From JAXMCI01 sp046349435 (GTDB lineage Bacteria > Pseudomonadota > Alphaproteobacteria > Dongiales > Dongiaceae), in contig JAXMCI010000013.1 in assembly GCA_046349435.1 (NCBI GenBank), positions 124,001 to 188,000 on the forward strand: 64,000 nucleotides of DNA. Direction: 5' to 3'. A program made the translations under genes and the position numbers. Below, piece by piece: positions 45,357 through 53,695 of the stretch. Below the pieces are notes generated by a model. That model did not search any database. It was not told the DNA's origin and saw only the letters and a list, made by a program, of their open reading frames with translations. The stretch's first letter is position 1; each line of letters starts with the position of its first letter.

Positions 45357-46361
45357 ATGACGGCCCTCTCGCATTCCTCGTCCACTCTCGCCCCGCAAGG
45401 CACCAGCGCCGCCCACCAGGCGGCGGCCAAGGTGCTGGAGATCGAGGCGGAGGGCCTGCTGGCGCTGCGCCGCTCGCTCGACGAGCGCTTCGACCGCGCG
45501 CTCGACCTGCTGGTCGGCGTCACCGGACGGGTGGTCGTCACCGGCATGGGCAAGAGCGGCCATGTCGGCCGCAAGATCGCGGCGACGCTGGCCTCCACCG
45601 GCACGCCGGCCCTCTACGTCCATCCGGCGGAGGCGAGCCACGGCGACCTCGGCATGGTGGCGCAGGGCGACGCGGTGATCGCGCTGTCCAATTCCGGCGG
45701 CACGGCGGAGCTCGCCGACATCATCGCCTACAGCCGGCGCTTCCGCATTCCGCTGATCGCCATGACCAGCCGCGCCGACAGCGTGCTGGCCAACGCCGCC
45801 GACCAGGTGCTGCTGCTGCCGCGCGTCGTCGAGGCCTGCCCGATGGGGCTGGCGCCGACCACCTCCACCACCATGATGCTGGCGCTGGGCGACGCCATCG
45901 CCATCGCGCTGCTGAGCCGCCGCGGCTTCTCGCCGGACGATTTCCAGGTGCTGCATCCCGGCGGCTCGCTCGGCCGCCGCCTGCTGCGGGTCGCCGACAT
46001 CATGCATCGCGACGGCGAGGTGCCGCTGGTGCCGCCCGACCTGTCGATGGACCAGGCGATCCTGGTGATGACCTCCAAGCGCTTCGGCTGCGTCGGCATC
46101 GTCGAGGGCGGCAAGCTGGTCGGCATCGTCACCGACGGCGACCTGCGCCGCCACATGTCGCCCGAGCTGCTCCGCTGCAGCGCCGGCGAGATCATGACGC
46201 GCAAGCCGATGACGATCCGCCCCGACGCGCTCGCCGCCGAGGCGCTCGCCCAGATGAATCTCGGCGACCGGCCGGTCACCAGCCTGTTCGTGGTCGAGCG
46301 CGGCAACCGTCCGGTGGGCATCGTCCACGTCCATGACTGCCTGAGGGCGGGGGTCGGCTGA
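45357..46361 (+). CDS. kdsD: Arabinose-5-phosphate isomerase
   Basis: A 334-residue enzyme that converts ribulose 5-phosphate to arabinose 5-phosphate, the first step to KDO of lipopolysaccharide. N-terminal SIS domain with VVVTGMGKSGHVGRKIAATLASTGTPA in its first half, AEASHGDLGM and SNSGGTAEL; then two CBS domains with DIMHRDGEVPLV and EIMTRKPMTI. It is full length. It stands at the head of kdsD-lptC-lptA-lptB, four bases before lptC. Confidence 0.96.
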   Translation: MTALSHSSSTLAPQGTSAAHQAAAKVLEIEAEGLLALRRSLDERFDRALDLLVGVTGRVVVTGMGKSGHVGRKIAATLASTGTPALYVHPAEASHGDLGMVAQGDAVIALSNSGGTAELADIIAYSRRFRIPLIAMTSRADSVLANAADQVLLLPRVVEACPMGLAPTTSTTMMLALGDAIAIALLSRRGFSPDDFQVLHPGGSLGRRLLRVADIMHRDGEVPLVPPDLSMDQAILVMTSKRFGCVGIVEGGKLVGIVTDGDLRRHMSPELLRCSAGEIMTRKPMTIRPDALAAEALAQMNLGDRPVTSLFVVERGNRPVGIVHVHDCLRAGVG

Positions 46362-46365
46362 GCGC

Positions 46366-47133
46366 ATGGCCGAGCTCAGCGACCTGCGCGACGTACCGGC
46401 GAGCCCGCGCCCCGCGGCCGCGGCGGCGCGCTGGCAGCCGCCGCGGGCCAGGTCGCAGCCGCGCCGCCGCCGCACCGCCTACAGCCGCGTGGTGCTGGTG
46501 CTGCGCCTGCTGCTGCCGGCGCTCGCCGTGGCGATGATCGTGGTCATCACCATGTGGCATCAGTTCACGCAGGAGGAGAACCGGTTCCGCCTCGGCGGCG
46601 CCGAGATGGCGCCCCACCAGGTCGCCTCGCTGACCATGGCCAATGTGCGCTACGAAGGGGTCGACGAGAAGAACCGACCGTTCAACGTCACCGCCGACAC
46701 CGCCCGCCAGGTCGACAAGCAGGGCGAGGTCATCGACCTGGCCGAGCCCAAGGCGGACATCACCATGGAGAGCGGCGAATGGCTGGCGCTGACGGCGGCC
46801 AGCGGCCGCTACCAGCGCCGCGCCAACAGCCTCGACCTCGCCGGCGGGGTGACGATCTTCCACGACAAGGGCTTCACCTTCCAGGCGGCGACCCTGCACG
46901 TCAACCTCACCGACCGGACGGCCGACAGCCGCGAAGCGGTCCAGGGCCAGGGCCCCTCCGGCGAGCTCACCGCCACCAGCTTCCGCATGATCGAGGGCGG
47001 CAACGTCCTGCTGTTCGGCGGCCCGGCGCACATCACGCTCTATGGCGATGCGGTCGGCACCGCGGCCGAGGCGCTGGACAAGGCGTCCGCGCCGGCCGCC
47101 GCGCCGGCGGCCGGCTCCCGCCGCAACGATTGA
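46366..47133 (+). CDS. lptC: LPS export system protein LptC
   Basis: A 255-residue inner-membrane protein. A basic cytoplasmic tail (RSQPRRRRTAYSR), one membrane segment (VLRLLLPALAVAMIVVITMW, residues 46-65) and a periplasmic beta-jellyroll containing MANVRYEGVDEKNRPFNVTA. LptC passes lipopolysaccharide from the LptBFG complex to LptA. It follows kdsD and precedes lptA by ten bases. The tail is Ala/Pro-rich. Confidence 0.9.
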   Translation: MAELSDLRDVPASPRPAAAAARWQPPRARSQPRRRRTAYSRVVLVLRLLLPALAVAMIVVITMWHQFTQEENRFRLGGAEMAPHQVASLTMANVRYEGVDEKNRPFNVTADTARQVDKQGEVIDLAEPKADITMESGEWLALTAASGRYQRRANSLDLAGGVTIFHDKGFTFQAATLHVNLTDRTADSREAVQGQGPSGELTATSFRMIEGGNVLLFGGPAHITLYGDAVGTAAEALDKASAPAAAPAAGSRRND

Positions 47134-47143
47134 TCCCGGCGCC

Positions 47144-48124
47144 ATGATCCGACGAACGGGCCCGCTGCTGCTGCTGGCCGCTCTGCTCGCCTGGGCCGGC
47201 GGCCCGGCGCTCGCCGCCGACCAGGCCGCCAAGCCTGCCACCGGCACTCCGGCCAACGCCACTCCGGCCACCGCCAGCGCCGCTGGCAATCCCGCGCCGG
47301 CCGGCGGGGCGGCGGCGGCCGGCGCGGCGAGCGGCTCGGGCGACCTCAGCGGGATCAACGCCAGCGGTCCGATCCAGATCGACGCCGAGGAAGGCATCGA
47401 GTGGCATCGCGACGAGAAGACCTACGTCGCCAAGGGCAACGCCCGGGCGACCCGCGGCGAGGTCGCGCTCAACGCCGACACGCTGACCGCCTACTACGAT
47501 GACAGCGGCGGCAACAGCCGGGTCACCCGGGTGGTGGCGGCCGGCCATGTCCGCATCGTCACCCCGACCCAGACCGTCTATGGCGACCGGGCCGACTACG
47601 ATATCGGCCAGGGCGTGCTGGTGATCACCGGGCACGACCTCAAGGCGGTGACGCCGACCCAGACGCTGACCGCCAAGGACCGCTTCGAGTACTGGACCAA
47701 GCGGGAGGCGGTGGTGGCGCGCGGCGACGCCACCGCCGTCGAGCCGGAGAAGAAGGTGCGGGCCGACGTGCTCACCGGCTACTTCCTGGTCGGCCCCGAC
47801 GGCAAGCGGACGCTGCGCCAGGTGGAAGCCGTCGGCAACGTGGTGATCTCCGACAAGGCGCAGGTGGCGCGCGGCCAGAAGGCGATCTACGACATCGCCA
47901 AGGGCATCGCCACCCTGTCCGGCGGCGTCAAGATCACGCGCGGCAAGAACCAGCTGAACGGCGAGTTCGCCGAGGTCAACCTCAATACCGGGCTCAGCCG
48001 GATGATGGGCGGCCCGAAGGGCAAGCCGGGCCGCGTCCACACGCTGATCGTCCCCGAAGAGGGCGGCGGGGCCTCGATCCTGCCCGGCGACGCCGCCCAG
48101 CCCAAGCCCAAGAAGAAGCCGTGA
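47144..48124 (+). CDS. lptA: LPS transport periplasmic protein LptA
   Basis: A 326-residue protein: signal peptide (GPLLLLAALLAWAGGPALAA), a low-complexity Ala/Pro/Thr linker (about residues 25-68), then an OstA/LptA beta domain with PIQIDAEEGIEWHRDEKTYVA, GNARATRGEVALNADTLTAYY, DRADYDIGQGVLVITG and VKITRGKNQLNGEFAEVNL. It bridges the periplasm for lipopolysaccharide. The low-complexity linker makes it longer than E. coli LptA (185 residues). The stop overlaps the lptB start (GTGA). Confidence 0.93.
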   Translation: MIRRTGPLLLLAALLAWAGGPALAADQAAKPATGTPANATPATASAAGNPAPAGGAAAAGAASGSGDLSGINASGPIQIDAEEGIEWHRDEKTYVAKGNARATRGEVALNADTLTAYYDDSGGNSRVTRVVAAGHVRIVTPTQTVYGDRADYDIGQGVLVITGHDLKAVTPTQTLTAKDRFEYWTKREAVVARGDATAVEPEKKVRADVLTGYFLVGPDGKRTLRQVEAVGNVVISDKAQVARGQKAIYDIAKGIATLSGGVKITRGKNQLNGEFAEVNLNTGLSRMMGGPKGKPGRVHTLIVPEEGGGASILPGDAAQPKPKKKP

Positions 48125-48903
48125 AGCCGAAGGAGCGCGAGCCCCGGCGGGCAGGCAACGGCCACGCGGCGCCGCCGGAGGGCGACGGGCTGGTGGCCGA
48201 GAACCTCGGCAAGCAGTTCAAGCGCCGGCCGGTGCTGCGCGGCGTGTCGCTCTCGGTGCAGCGCGGCGAGGCCGTCGGGCTGCTCGGCCCCAACGGCGCC
48301 GGCAAGACGACCTGCTTCTACATCATCACCGGGCTGATCCGGGCCGATTCCGGCTCGGTCATGCTCGACGGCAACGACATCACCGACCTGCCGATGTATC
48401 GCCGGGCGCGGCTCGGCATCGGCTACCTGCCGCAGGAAGCCTCCATCTTCCGCGGCCTGTCGGTGGAGCAGAACATCCGCACCGTGCTCGAGGTGGTGGA
48501 GCCGAGCCGCGCCGAGCGCGAGCGGCGGCTCGACGAGCTGCTCGGCGAGTTCTCCATCGCCCATCTGCGGCGGGCGCCGGCCATCGCGCTGTCCGGCGGC
48601 GAGCGGCGGCGCGTCGAGATCGCCCGGGCGCTCGCCTCGCAGCCCAACTTCATCCTGCTCGACGAGCCGCTCGCCGGCATCGACCCGATCGCCGTCGGCG
48701 ACATCCGCAACCTGGTGTCGCACCTCAAGGACCGCGGCATCGGGGTGCTGATCACCGACCACAACGTGCGCGAGACTCTCGACATCGTCGACCGCGCCTA
48801 CATCCTGCACGGCGGCGAGGTGCTGCGCGAAGGCTCGCCGGCCGAGATCGTGCTCGATGAGAACGTGCGTCGCGTCTACCTGGGCGAAAGGTTCACCCTC
48901 TAG
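48121..48903 (+). CDS. lptB: LPS export ABC transporter ATP-binding protein
   Basis: A 260-residue ATPase that powers lipopolysaccharide extraction with LptF and LptG (not in the window). Walker A GPNGAGKT (residues 56-63), Q-loop YLPQEASIF, signature LSGGERRR, Walker B FILLDEPLAGID and switch His in ITDHNVRE. The GTG start overlaps the lptA stop. The first 25 residues are a variable extension. It is followed by rpoN nine bases downstream, a common alphaproteobacterial order. Confidence 0.97.
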   Translation: MKPKEREPRRAGNGHAAPPEGDGLVAENLGKQFKRRPVLRGVSLSVQRGEAVGLLGPNGAGKTTCFYIITGLIRADSGSVMLDGNDITDLPMYRRARLGIGYLPQEASIFRGLSVEQNIRTVLEVVEPSRAERERRLDELLGEFSIAHLRRAPAIALSGGERRRVEIARALASQPNFILLDEPLAGIDPIAVGDIRNLVSHLKDRGIGVLITDHNVRETLDIVDRAYILHGGEVLREGSPAEIVLDENVRRVYLGERFTL

Positions 48904-48912
48904 GAGCCGCCG

Positions 48913-50412
48913 ATGGCCGTAACCCAGCGGCTGGACCTGCGGCAGAGCCAATCGCTCGTCATGACGCCGCAGCTCCAGCAGGCGATCAAGCTGCTGGAGC
49001 TGTCGAACGTCGAGCTCACCCAGTTCGTCGAGGAGCAGATCGAGGCCAATCCGCTGCTCGAGCGCGAGGAGGAGGGCGGCCGCGACGAGGGCGGGCGCGC
49101 CGACGGCGCGCCCGTGGAAGGGCCGCCCGAGGAACCGGGACCGCCGGCCGAGCCGCCGGCGCTGCTCGACACCGCCGCGGTCACCGCCGGCACGGTCGAC
49201 AGCCCCGACGCCGCCCCGTCCGACCCCGAATACGACAATCTCTGGCAGTCCGAGGGCGGCGGCTTCGAGCGCGGCGGCGGCCGCAGCGATTTCGGCGAGG
49301 ACGAGCGCAGCCTCGAGGAGACCCTGAGCCGCCCGGTCGATCTGCGCGAGCACCTGCTGGAGCAGATCCGCCTCGACATCCCCGGCGCGGCCGAGCGCGG
49401 CATCGCCGTGCAGCTGCTCGAGATGCTCGACGAGGCGGGCTATCTGCGCGGCGACCTGGTCGAGCTGGCGGCCCGGCTCGGTTGCCCGCCGGGCGCCGTC
49501 GAGGCCGTGCTCGCCAAGCTGCAGCGCCTCGACCCGCCCGGGCTCTTCGCCCGCAGCCTGGCCGAGTGCCTGGCGATCCAGCTGCGCGATCGCGACCGGC
49601 TCGACCCCGCCATGCAGGCGCTGCTCGACAATCTCGAGCTGCTGGCCAGCCGCGACCGCGCGCAGCTGATGCGGCGCTGCGGCGTCGACGCCGAGGACCT
49701 CGCCGAGATGATCGCCGAGATCCGCGCGCTCGACCCCAAGCCGGCGCTCGCCTTCGAGGTCAACATCGCGACGCCGGCCGTGCCGGACATCCTGATGCAT
49801 CGCCGGCCCGACGGCAGCTGGCAGCTCGAGCTCAACCCGGAGACGCTGCCCCGCGTCCTGGTCAACCAGAGCTACGTCGCCCGGGTGTCCAAGACCGGCG
49901 ACCGCAGCACGCGCGACTTCGTGACCGAGCGGCTGGCCTCGGCCAACTGGCTGGTCAAGTCGCTGCATCAGCGCGCCACCACCATCCTCAAGGTGGCGAG
50001 CGAGATCGTCCGCCAGCAGGAGGGCTTCTTCCAGCACGGCGTCGCCCATCTCCGGCCGCTGATCCGGCGCGACATCGCCACCGCCATCGGCATGCACGAG
50101 AGCACGGTGAGCCGGGTCACCACCAACAAGTACCTGGCCTCGCCGCGCGGCCTCTTCGAGCTGCGCTATTTCTTCGGCGCGGCGATCGCCGGCTCCGGCG
50201 GCGAGCAGCATGCCGCCGAGGCGGTGCGGCTGCGCATCCGCAAGCTGATCGAGGCGGAGACGGCCGACGGGGTCCTGTCCGACGACACCCTGGTCGCCAT
50301 GCTGCGCCAGGACGGCATCGACATCGCGCGGCGGACCGTCGCCAAGTACCGCGAATCGATGCGCATTCCCTCCTCGGTGCAGCGCCGGCGCGAGAGAGGG
50401 CTGGAGCCGTGA
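48913..50412 (+). CDS. rpoN: RNA polymerase sigma-54 factor
   Basis: A 499-residue protein. Region I (RQSQSLVMTPQLQQAIKLLE, then EEQIEANPLLE) contacts activators; an acidic, variable linker follows to about residue 140; the core-binding region and the helix-turn-helix (IGMHESTVSRVTTNKY) come next, and the RpoN box is ARRTVAKYRE near the C-terminus. It directs transcription of nitrogen and other enhancer-dependent genes. It is followed by hpf and ptsN, the classical rpoN neighbourhood. Confidence 0.98.
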   Translation: MAVTQRLDLRQSQSLVMTPQLQQAIKLLELSNVELTQFVEEQIEANPLLEREEEGGRDEGGRADGAPVEGPPEEPGPPAEPPALLDTAAVTAGTVDSPDAAPSDPEYDNLWQSEGGGFERGGGRSDFGEDERSLEETLSRPVDLREHLLEQIRLDIPGAAERGIAVQLLEMLDEAGYLRGDLVELAARLGCPPGAVEAVLAKLQRLDPPGLFARSLAECLAIQLRDRDRLDPAMQALLDNLELLASRDRAQLMRRCGVDAEDLAEMIAEIRALDPKPALAFEVNIATPAVPDILMHRRPDGSWQLELNPETLPRVLVNQSYVARVSKTGDRSTRDFVTERLASANWLVKSLHQRATTILKVASEIVRQQEGFFQHGVAHLRPLIRRDIATAIGMHESTVSRVTTNKYLASPRGLFELRYFFGAAIAGSGGEQHAAEAVRLRIRKLIEAETADGVLSDDTLVAMLRQDGIDIARRTVAKYRESMRIPSSVQRRRERGLEP

Positions 50413-50542
50413 GGCCGTGCCCCCGCCGCGACCCTTGGTTGACTCCGGCAGGCGCCCTCCGTATGGTCGCCGCCTTCCGCCGGACCGGGCCGGCCCATCG
50501 AGGGCCCGCCCGGCGTCACCGCTTTTCTGGAATCGATCCCGC

Positions 50543-51130
50543 ATGCAGCTGACGGTCAAGGGAAAGCAGCTCGAGGTGGGCGAGGCCCTGCGCGGCCACG
50601 TGGCCGACAGCCTGGCCGCCGTCCTCGACAAGTATTTCGGCGACGCCATCGAGGCGACCGTGATCCTGTCGCGCGAAGCCCACCTCTACCGGGCGCACAT
50701 CTCGGCCCATATCGGGCGCGGCATCCACGCCGAGGGCGCCGCCGCGGCCGACGCCCCCTACCCCGCCTTCGACGCCGCCGCCGGCCATCTCGCCAAGCGG
50801 CTGCGCCGGCACAAGCGATGGCTGCGCGATCATCATCACCGCCAGCCGGTTGAAACCGAGCCCGCCCAGCAATACGTCCTGGCGGTGCCGGAGGAGAATG
50901 CGGCGGAGGATGCGGCGGCGGCGGTGCCGGACGGCGCGCCGGCGGTCATCGCCGAGATGACGGCCGAGGTGCCGACGCTGTCGGTCAGCGAGGCGGTGCT
51001 CCGGCTCGACCTCGCCGACAGCCCCGCCCTGCTGTTCCGCAACCGGGCGCATGGCGGGCTGAACATGGTCTATCGCCGGCCGGACGGGAATGTCGGCTGG
51101 GTGGATCCCCGGGGGAACCGCCCGAGCTGA
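50543..51130 (+). CDS. hpf: Ribosome hibernation promoting factor, long form
   Basis: A 195-residue protein. Residues 1-100 are the HPF/RaiA domain (QLTVKGKQLEVGEALRGHV, then a basic AKRLRRHKRWLRDHHH); a low-complexity linker follows; residues 145-195 are the dimerising C-terminal domain (SVSEAVLRLDLADSPALLFRN and YRRPDGNVGWVDP). Long-form HPF pairs 70S ribosomes into inactive 100S particles by itself. It lies between rpoN and ptsN. The short-type HPF fusion at 7677-8243 is separate. Confidence 0.95.
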   Translation: MQLTVKGKQLEVGEALRGHVADSLAAVLDKYFGDAIEATVILSREAHLYRAHISAHIGRGIHAEGAAAADAPYPAFDAAAGHLAKRLRRHKRWLRDHHHRQPVETEPAQQYVLAVPEENAAEDAAAAVPDGAPAVIAEMTAEVPTLSVSEAVLRLDLADSPALLFRNRAHGGLNMVYRRPDGNVGWVDPRGNRPS

Positions 51131-51156
51131 CGCCCGGTTCTTTGGTGAGGGTCATC

Positions 51157-51621
51157 ATGGAAATCGACGAACTGCTGGCACCCGGCAGCGTGGTTGCCCG
51201 GTTGCGGGTGACCAGCAAGAAGCAGGCGCTGCAGGAGCTGGCCCGCCGGGCTGCCGACGTCACCGGCCTGCACGAGCGGTCGATCTTCGAGGTGCTGCTC
51301 GAGCGCGAGCGGCTCGGCACCACGGGGGTCGGCAACGGCATCGCCATCCCGCACGGCAAGCTGCCCGGCCTGACCCGGCTCTACGGCCTGTTCGCCCGTC
51401 TCGATCACCCCGTCGACTTCGATTCGATCGACGAGCATCCCGTCGACCTGATCTTCCTGCTGCTGGCGCCGGAAGCGGCCGGCGCCGACCACCTCAAGGC
51501 GCTCGCCCGGGTGTCGCGGCTGCTGCGCGACCGCAACAGGTGCGAGAAGCTGCGCGGCACCGACCACCCGGACGCGCTCTACGCGCTGCTGACGGAGCGG
51601 GCCACCAGCCACGCCGCCTGA
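51157..51621 (+). CDS. ptsN: PTS IIA-like nitrogen regulatory protein
   Basis: A 154-residue EIIA-Ntr protein. The phosphorylated histidine lies in NGIAIPHGKLPGL; the N-terminus MEIDELLAPGSVVARL and the LLLAPEAAGADHLKALARVSRLLRD region (in the last third) are family-typical. It takes phosphate from the PtsP-PtsO chain and adjusts potassium, nitrogen and stress responses. ATG 51157 is chosen with GAGG upstream. It is the last gene of the rpoN group and is followed by a strong hairpin. Confidence 0.96.
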   Translation: MEIDELLAPGSVVARLRVTSKKQALQELARRAADVTGLHERSIFEVLLERERLGTTGVGNGIAIPHGKLPGLTRLYGLFARLDHPVDFDSIDEHPVDLIFLLLAPEAAGADHLKALARVSRLLRDRNRCEKLRGTDHPDALYALLTERATSHAA

Positions 51622-51660
51622 GAGCGGCCGGCCTCACCTCGAGGCGACACATCGACGCGA

Positions 51661-51696
51661 CAAGGGCCGCCGGAGCCGAAGCTCCGGCGGCCCTTG
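51661..51696. terminator. Bidirectional terminator between ptsN and the DUF1150 gene
   Basis: A perfect 16-bp stem (CAAGGGCCGCCGGAGC and its complement) with a CGAA loop. It lies 40 bases after the ptsN stop and 57 bases after the end of the convergent DUF1150 gene. The flanking T-tract is weak (GTCGTTCT). Confidence 0.8.
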
Positions 51697-51752
51697 TCGT
51701 TCTCATCCCTTCCGTCGTCCCTCCGGCCGGACCCGCGGCCGGCCGGCGGACC

Positions 51753-51968
51753 TCAATGGACGCTGACCGGCTCGAGATCGTTCTGCCGGATGGTGGCGAA
51801 GGCCAGATCGCGCGTCGGCGCCATGCCGATCTCGGTGCCGTCGGCGGCGCAGATGACGAAGCCGGTGCGGCCTTCGGCGGTGACCGGGCGGACATAGGCC
51901 ACGCCCTCCAGCCCGAGGCCGGCGAGGTCGCTCGGCGTCATCTGCCTGATTCGCTCGATGTCTTTCAT
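51753..51968 (-). CDS. DUF1150 protein
   Basis: A 71-residue protein starting MKDIERIRQMTPSDLAGLG, followed by VAYVRPVTAEGRTGFVICAADGT; it matches the DUF1150 family, small alphaproteobacterial proteins usually encoded next to Hsp20. It lies 60 bases downstream of the hsp20 gene on the same strand. No signal or membrane segment. It is probably co-expressed with Hsp20 on heat shock; its function is unknown. Confidence 0.9.
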   Translation of the reverse strand: MKDIERIRQMTPSDLAGLGLEGVAYVRPVTAEGRTGFVICAADGTEIGMAPTRDLAFATIRQNDLEPVSVH

Positions 51969-52028
51969 GTCCGACCCTCTCTTGCTGCCGCGGGCCCGTC
52001 CTTAAAGGCTGCCGCGAGCTCAGCCCTC

Positions 52029-52502
52029 TCAGCTCTGGCCCTGGCTCTGGCTCTGGCTCTGGCCCTCGGGCCTGATCGTGGCGGCCGGCCTGGCGCCGCC
52101 CTTGATGGAAATGGTCTGCACCTTGCTCTCCGGCCGCGGCCGGCGCAGCTCGATGGTCAGCAGCCCGTTGTCGAGCAGCGCCCCGGTGACCTCGATGCCC
52201 TCGGCCAGCACGAAGCTGCGCTGGAACTGGCGGGCGGCGATGCCGCGATGGAGGTAGATGCGGCTCTCGTCCTCGGCCTGGCGGCCGCGCACGACCAGCT
52301 GGTTGTCCTCCAGCTTGACCTCGAGATCCTCGATCGCGAAACCGGCGACGGCGAGGATGATGCGCAGCGAATCCTCGCCGACCTGCTCGATGTTGTAGGG
52401 CGGATAGCCCTCGCCGGAGTTCTTGGCGATGCGGTCGAGCGTCCGCTCGAACTGCTCGAAGCCGAGCAGCAGCGGGCTGTTGAAGAGGGAAAGGCGGGAC
52501 AT
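52029..52502 (-). CDS. Small heat-shock protein, Hsp20 family
   Basis: A 157-residue chaperone. The N-terminus has SPLLLGFEQFERTLDRI; the alpha-crystallin domain runs from about residue 35 to 130 (YPPYNIEQVGEDSLRIILAV, LVVRGRQ, YLHRGIAARQFQRSFVLAEGIEV in two parts, NGLLTIELRR). It is of the IbpA/HspH type and holds unfolding proteins. The C-terminus ends in a Gln-Ser repeat (QSQSQSQGQS) coded by hexamer repeats. The gene has an RpoH-like promoter and a 98-base structured leader. Confidence 0.95.
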   Translation of the reverse strand: MSRLSLFNSPLLLGFEQFERTLDRIAKNSGEGYPPYNIEQVGEDSLRIILAVAGFAIEDLEVKLEDNQLVVRGRQAEDESRIYLHRGIAARQFQRSFVLAEGIEVTGALLDNGLLTIELRRPRPESKVQTISIKGGARPAATIRPEGQSQSQSQGQS

Positions 52503-52600
52503 GGCTTGAGCTCCTCCTGGCGAGCGAGCCGTCTCTGTCGCACCCCGAAGTCCTGGCCGACCGGCCCTCCGGGCGGGCGGCCCGGTGCGGCACCGCCCAA
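52503..52600 (-). promoter_or_regulatory. Possible ROSE-like RNA thermometer leader of hsp20
   Basis: The 5' leader is GC-rich and can fold into several hairpins. At its end UCGCU (inside GGCUCGCUCGCC) lies just upstream of the ribosome site AGGAGGAG. ROSE elements, common at alphaproteobacterial hsp20 genes, place U(U/C)GCU against the Shine-Dalgarno sequence so that heat opens it. The fit is by eye and not folded. Confidence 0.4.
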
Positions 52601-52606
52601 AAGGTT

Positions 52607-52634
52607 AAATAGGGGCGGCAGGGCGACGGTCAAG
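52607..52634 (-). promoter_or_regulatory. RpoH (sigma-32)-type promoter of hsp20
   Basis: On the minus strand: CTTGAC, 13 bases, CCCCTATTT. This fits the heat-shock consensus (CTTGAA, 13-14 bases, CCCCATNT) and the alphaproteobacterial CTTG-N18-CTATNT form. Transcription would start near 52600. Confidence 0.7.
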
Positions 52635-52692
52635 ATGCCCTGCCGCCGCCCCGCCATCCCCCTCGGCGCTATCCCGGCGACCCTGCCGGCGC

Positions 52693-52944
52693 TCAGGCCC
52701 GGCGCAGCAGCCGGAGCCCGAGCAGCAGCACCAGCGCGCCGACGATGGCGATGCCGATGCTCCTGAGATCGAGGCCGTTGACCCCGCCCCAGCCGAGCTG
52801 GTTGCCGATGAAGCCGCCGATCACGGCACCGACGATGCCGATCAGGATGGTGACGATGAAGCCGCCCGGGTCGTTTCCCGGCATCAGCAGCTTGGCAATG
52901 GCCCCGGCGATCAGCCCGAGCACGATCCACGCAATGATTCCCAT
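52693..52944 (-). CDS. GlsB/YeaQ/YmgE-family small membrane protein
   Basis: An 83-residue protein with three hydrophobic segments: IIAWIVLGLIAGAIAKLLMPG, then GFIVTILIGIVGAVIGGFIG, and a last one (IGIAIVGALVLLLGL) ending in basic residues. The GxIAGxxAKxxxPG start defines the transglycosylase-associated/GlsB family, linked with stress. It lies upstream of hsp20 on the same strand but hsp20 has its own promoter. Confidence 0.93.
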   Translation of the reverse strand: MGIIAWIVLGLIAGAIAKLLMPGNDPGGFIVTILIGIVGAVIGGFIGNQLGWGGVNGLDLRSIGIAIVGALVLLLGLRLLRRA

Positions 52945-53082
52945 CGAGTTCTCCTGGGTTGCGAGCCGGATCATAGCGCGGGCCGCGCCACGGCGAAGAA
53001 AACCGTAACGCACCCGGCGGATCCCCTGCTATGTCATCATGCCCATCGAACGAGGTCGGCAGAAGCTCCGGGTTTCCGAGGG

Positions 53083-53313
53083 ATGCCGCGCACCGAGTAT
53101 TATGTCCTCCAGGACGGCCCAGACTGGAAGATCCGTCATGAGGGGCGGGATTATCCCTATCCGACGCGGGAGGCGGCCCTGCAGGCGGCGATCTACACCG
53201 CCTATGGCTCCGGCCGGCTCGGCTGGGAGGCGGAGGTGCTGATCCAGGGGCCGGACGGCGGCTGGCAGCGCCAGTGGACCTACGGCCGCGACCCCTACCC
53301 GCCGAAGGGCTGA
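53083..53313 (+). CDS. Small DUF2188-like protein
   Basis: A 76-residue protein: YYVLQDGPDWKIRHEGRDYPYPTREAAL is the first half, followed by an AIYTAYGSGRLGWEAEVLIQ segment and GGWQRQWTYGRDPYP. The pattern of a tryptophan strand followed by a helix with TREAALQAA resembles DUF2188. It has no signal peptide. Its end is one base from the convergent receiver gene. Function unknown. Confidence 0.75.
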   Translation: MPRTEYYVLQDGPDWKIRHEGRDYPYPTREAALQAAIYTAYGSGRLGWEAEVLIQGPDGGWQRQWTYGRDPYPPKG

Positions 53314-53314
53314 C

Positions 53315-53695
53315 TCACCCCGCGGGCGGCGGCTCGCCGAGCGCCGCGGCCACGGCGCGCAGCACGGCGGCGATGCGGAAGGGCTTGCGCAGGAACCCGG
53401 CCGGGCGCAGCGGCCGGCAGGCGGCGAGGACCGCCGTCTCCGGCAGCGAGCTCATCATCACCACCGGCACCCCGGCCAGCGCCGGCTCGGCCGCCAGCGC
53501 ACGGAGCAGCCCCGGGCCGTCCAGCACCGGCATCATGAAGTCGGCCAGCACCAGCTCGGGCGGCGCCTCGCGCGCCCGCTCCAGCCCCTGCCGCCCGTCC
53601 AGCGCCATCCGCGCCGCGTAGCCGGCATCGCTCAGGATCTCCTGCAGCACGTCGGCGATCCCGAACTCGTCGTCGACCACCAGGATCGATCTCAC
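53315..53695 (-). CDS. Response regulator, single receiver domain, of a KaiC operon
   Basis: A 126-residue CheY-like protein: acidic pair in VVDDE (Asp8, Asp9), phosphoacceptor Asp52 in LVLADFMMPVLDG, Ser in MMSS, Lys in FLRKPF. It has no output domain. Its GTG start overlaps the stop of the KaiC-like gene (GTGA), and GGAGG lies just upstream, so translation is coupled. It is the last gene of a kinase-KaiC-regulator operon and probably receives phosphate from that kinase. Confidence 0.92.
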   Translation of the reverse strand: MRSILVVDDEFGIADVLQEILSDAGYAARMALDGRQGLERAREAPPELVLADFMMPVLDGPGLLRALAAEPALAGVPVVMMSSLPETAVLAACRPLRPAGFLRKPFRIAAVLRAVAAALGEPPPAG

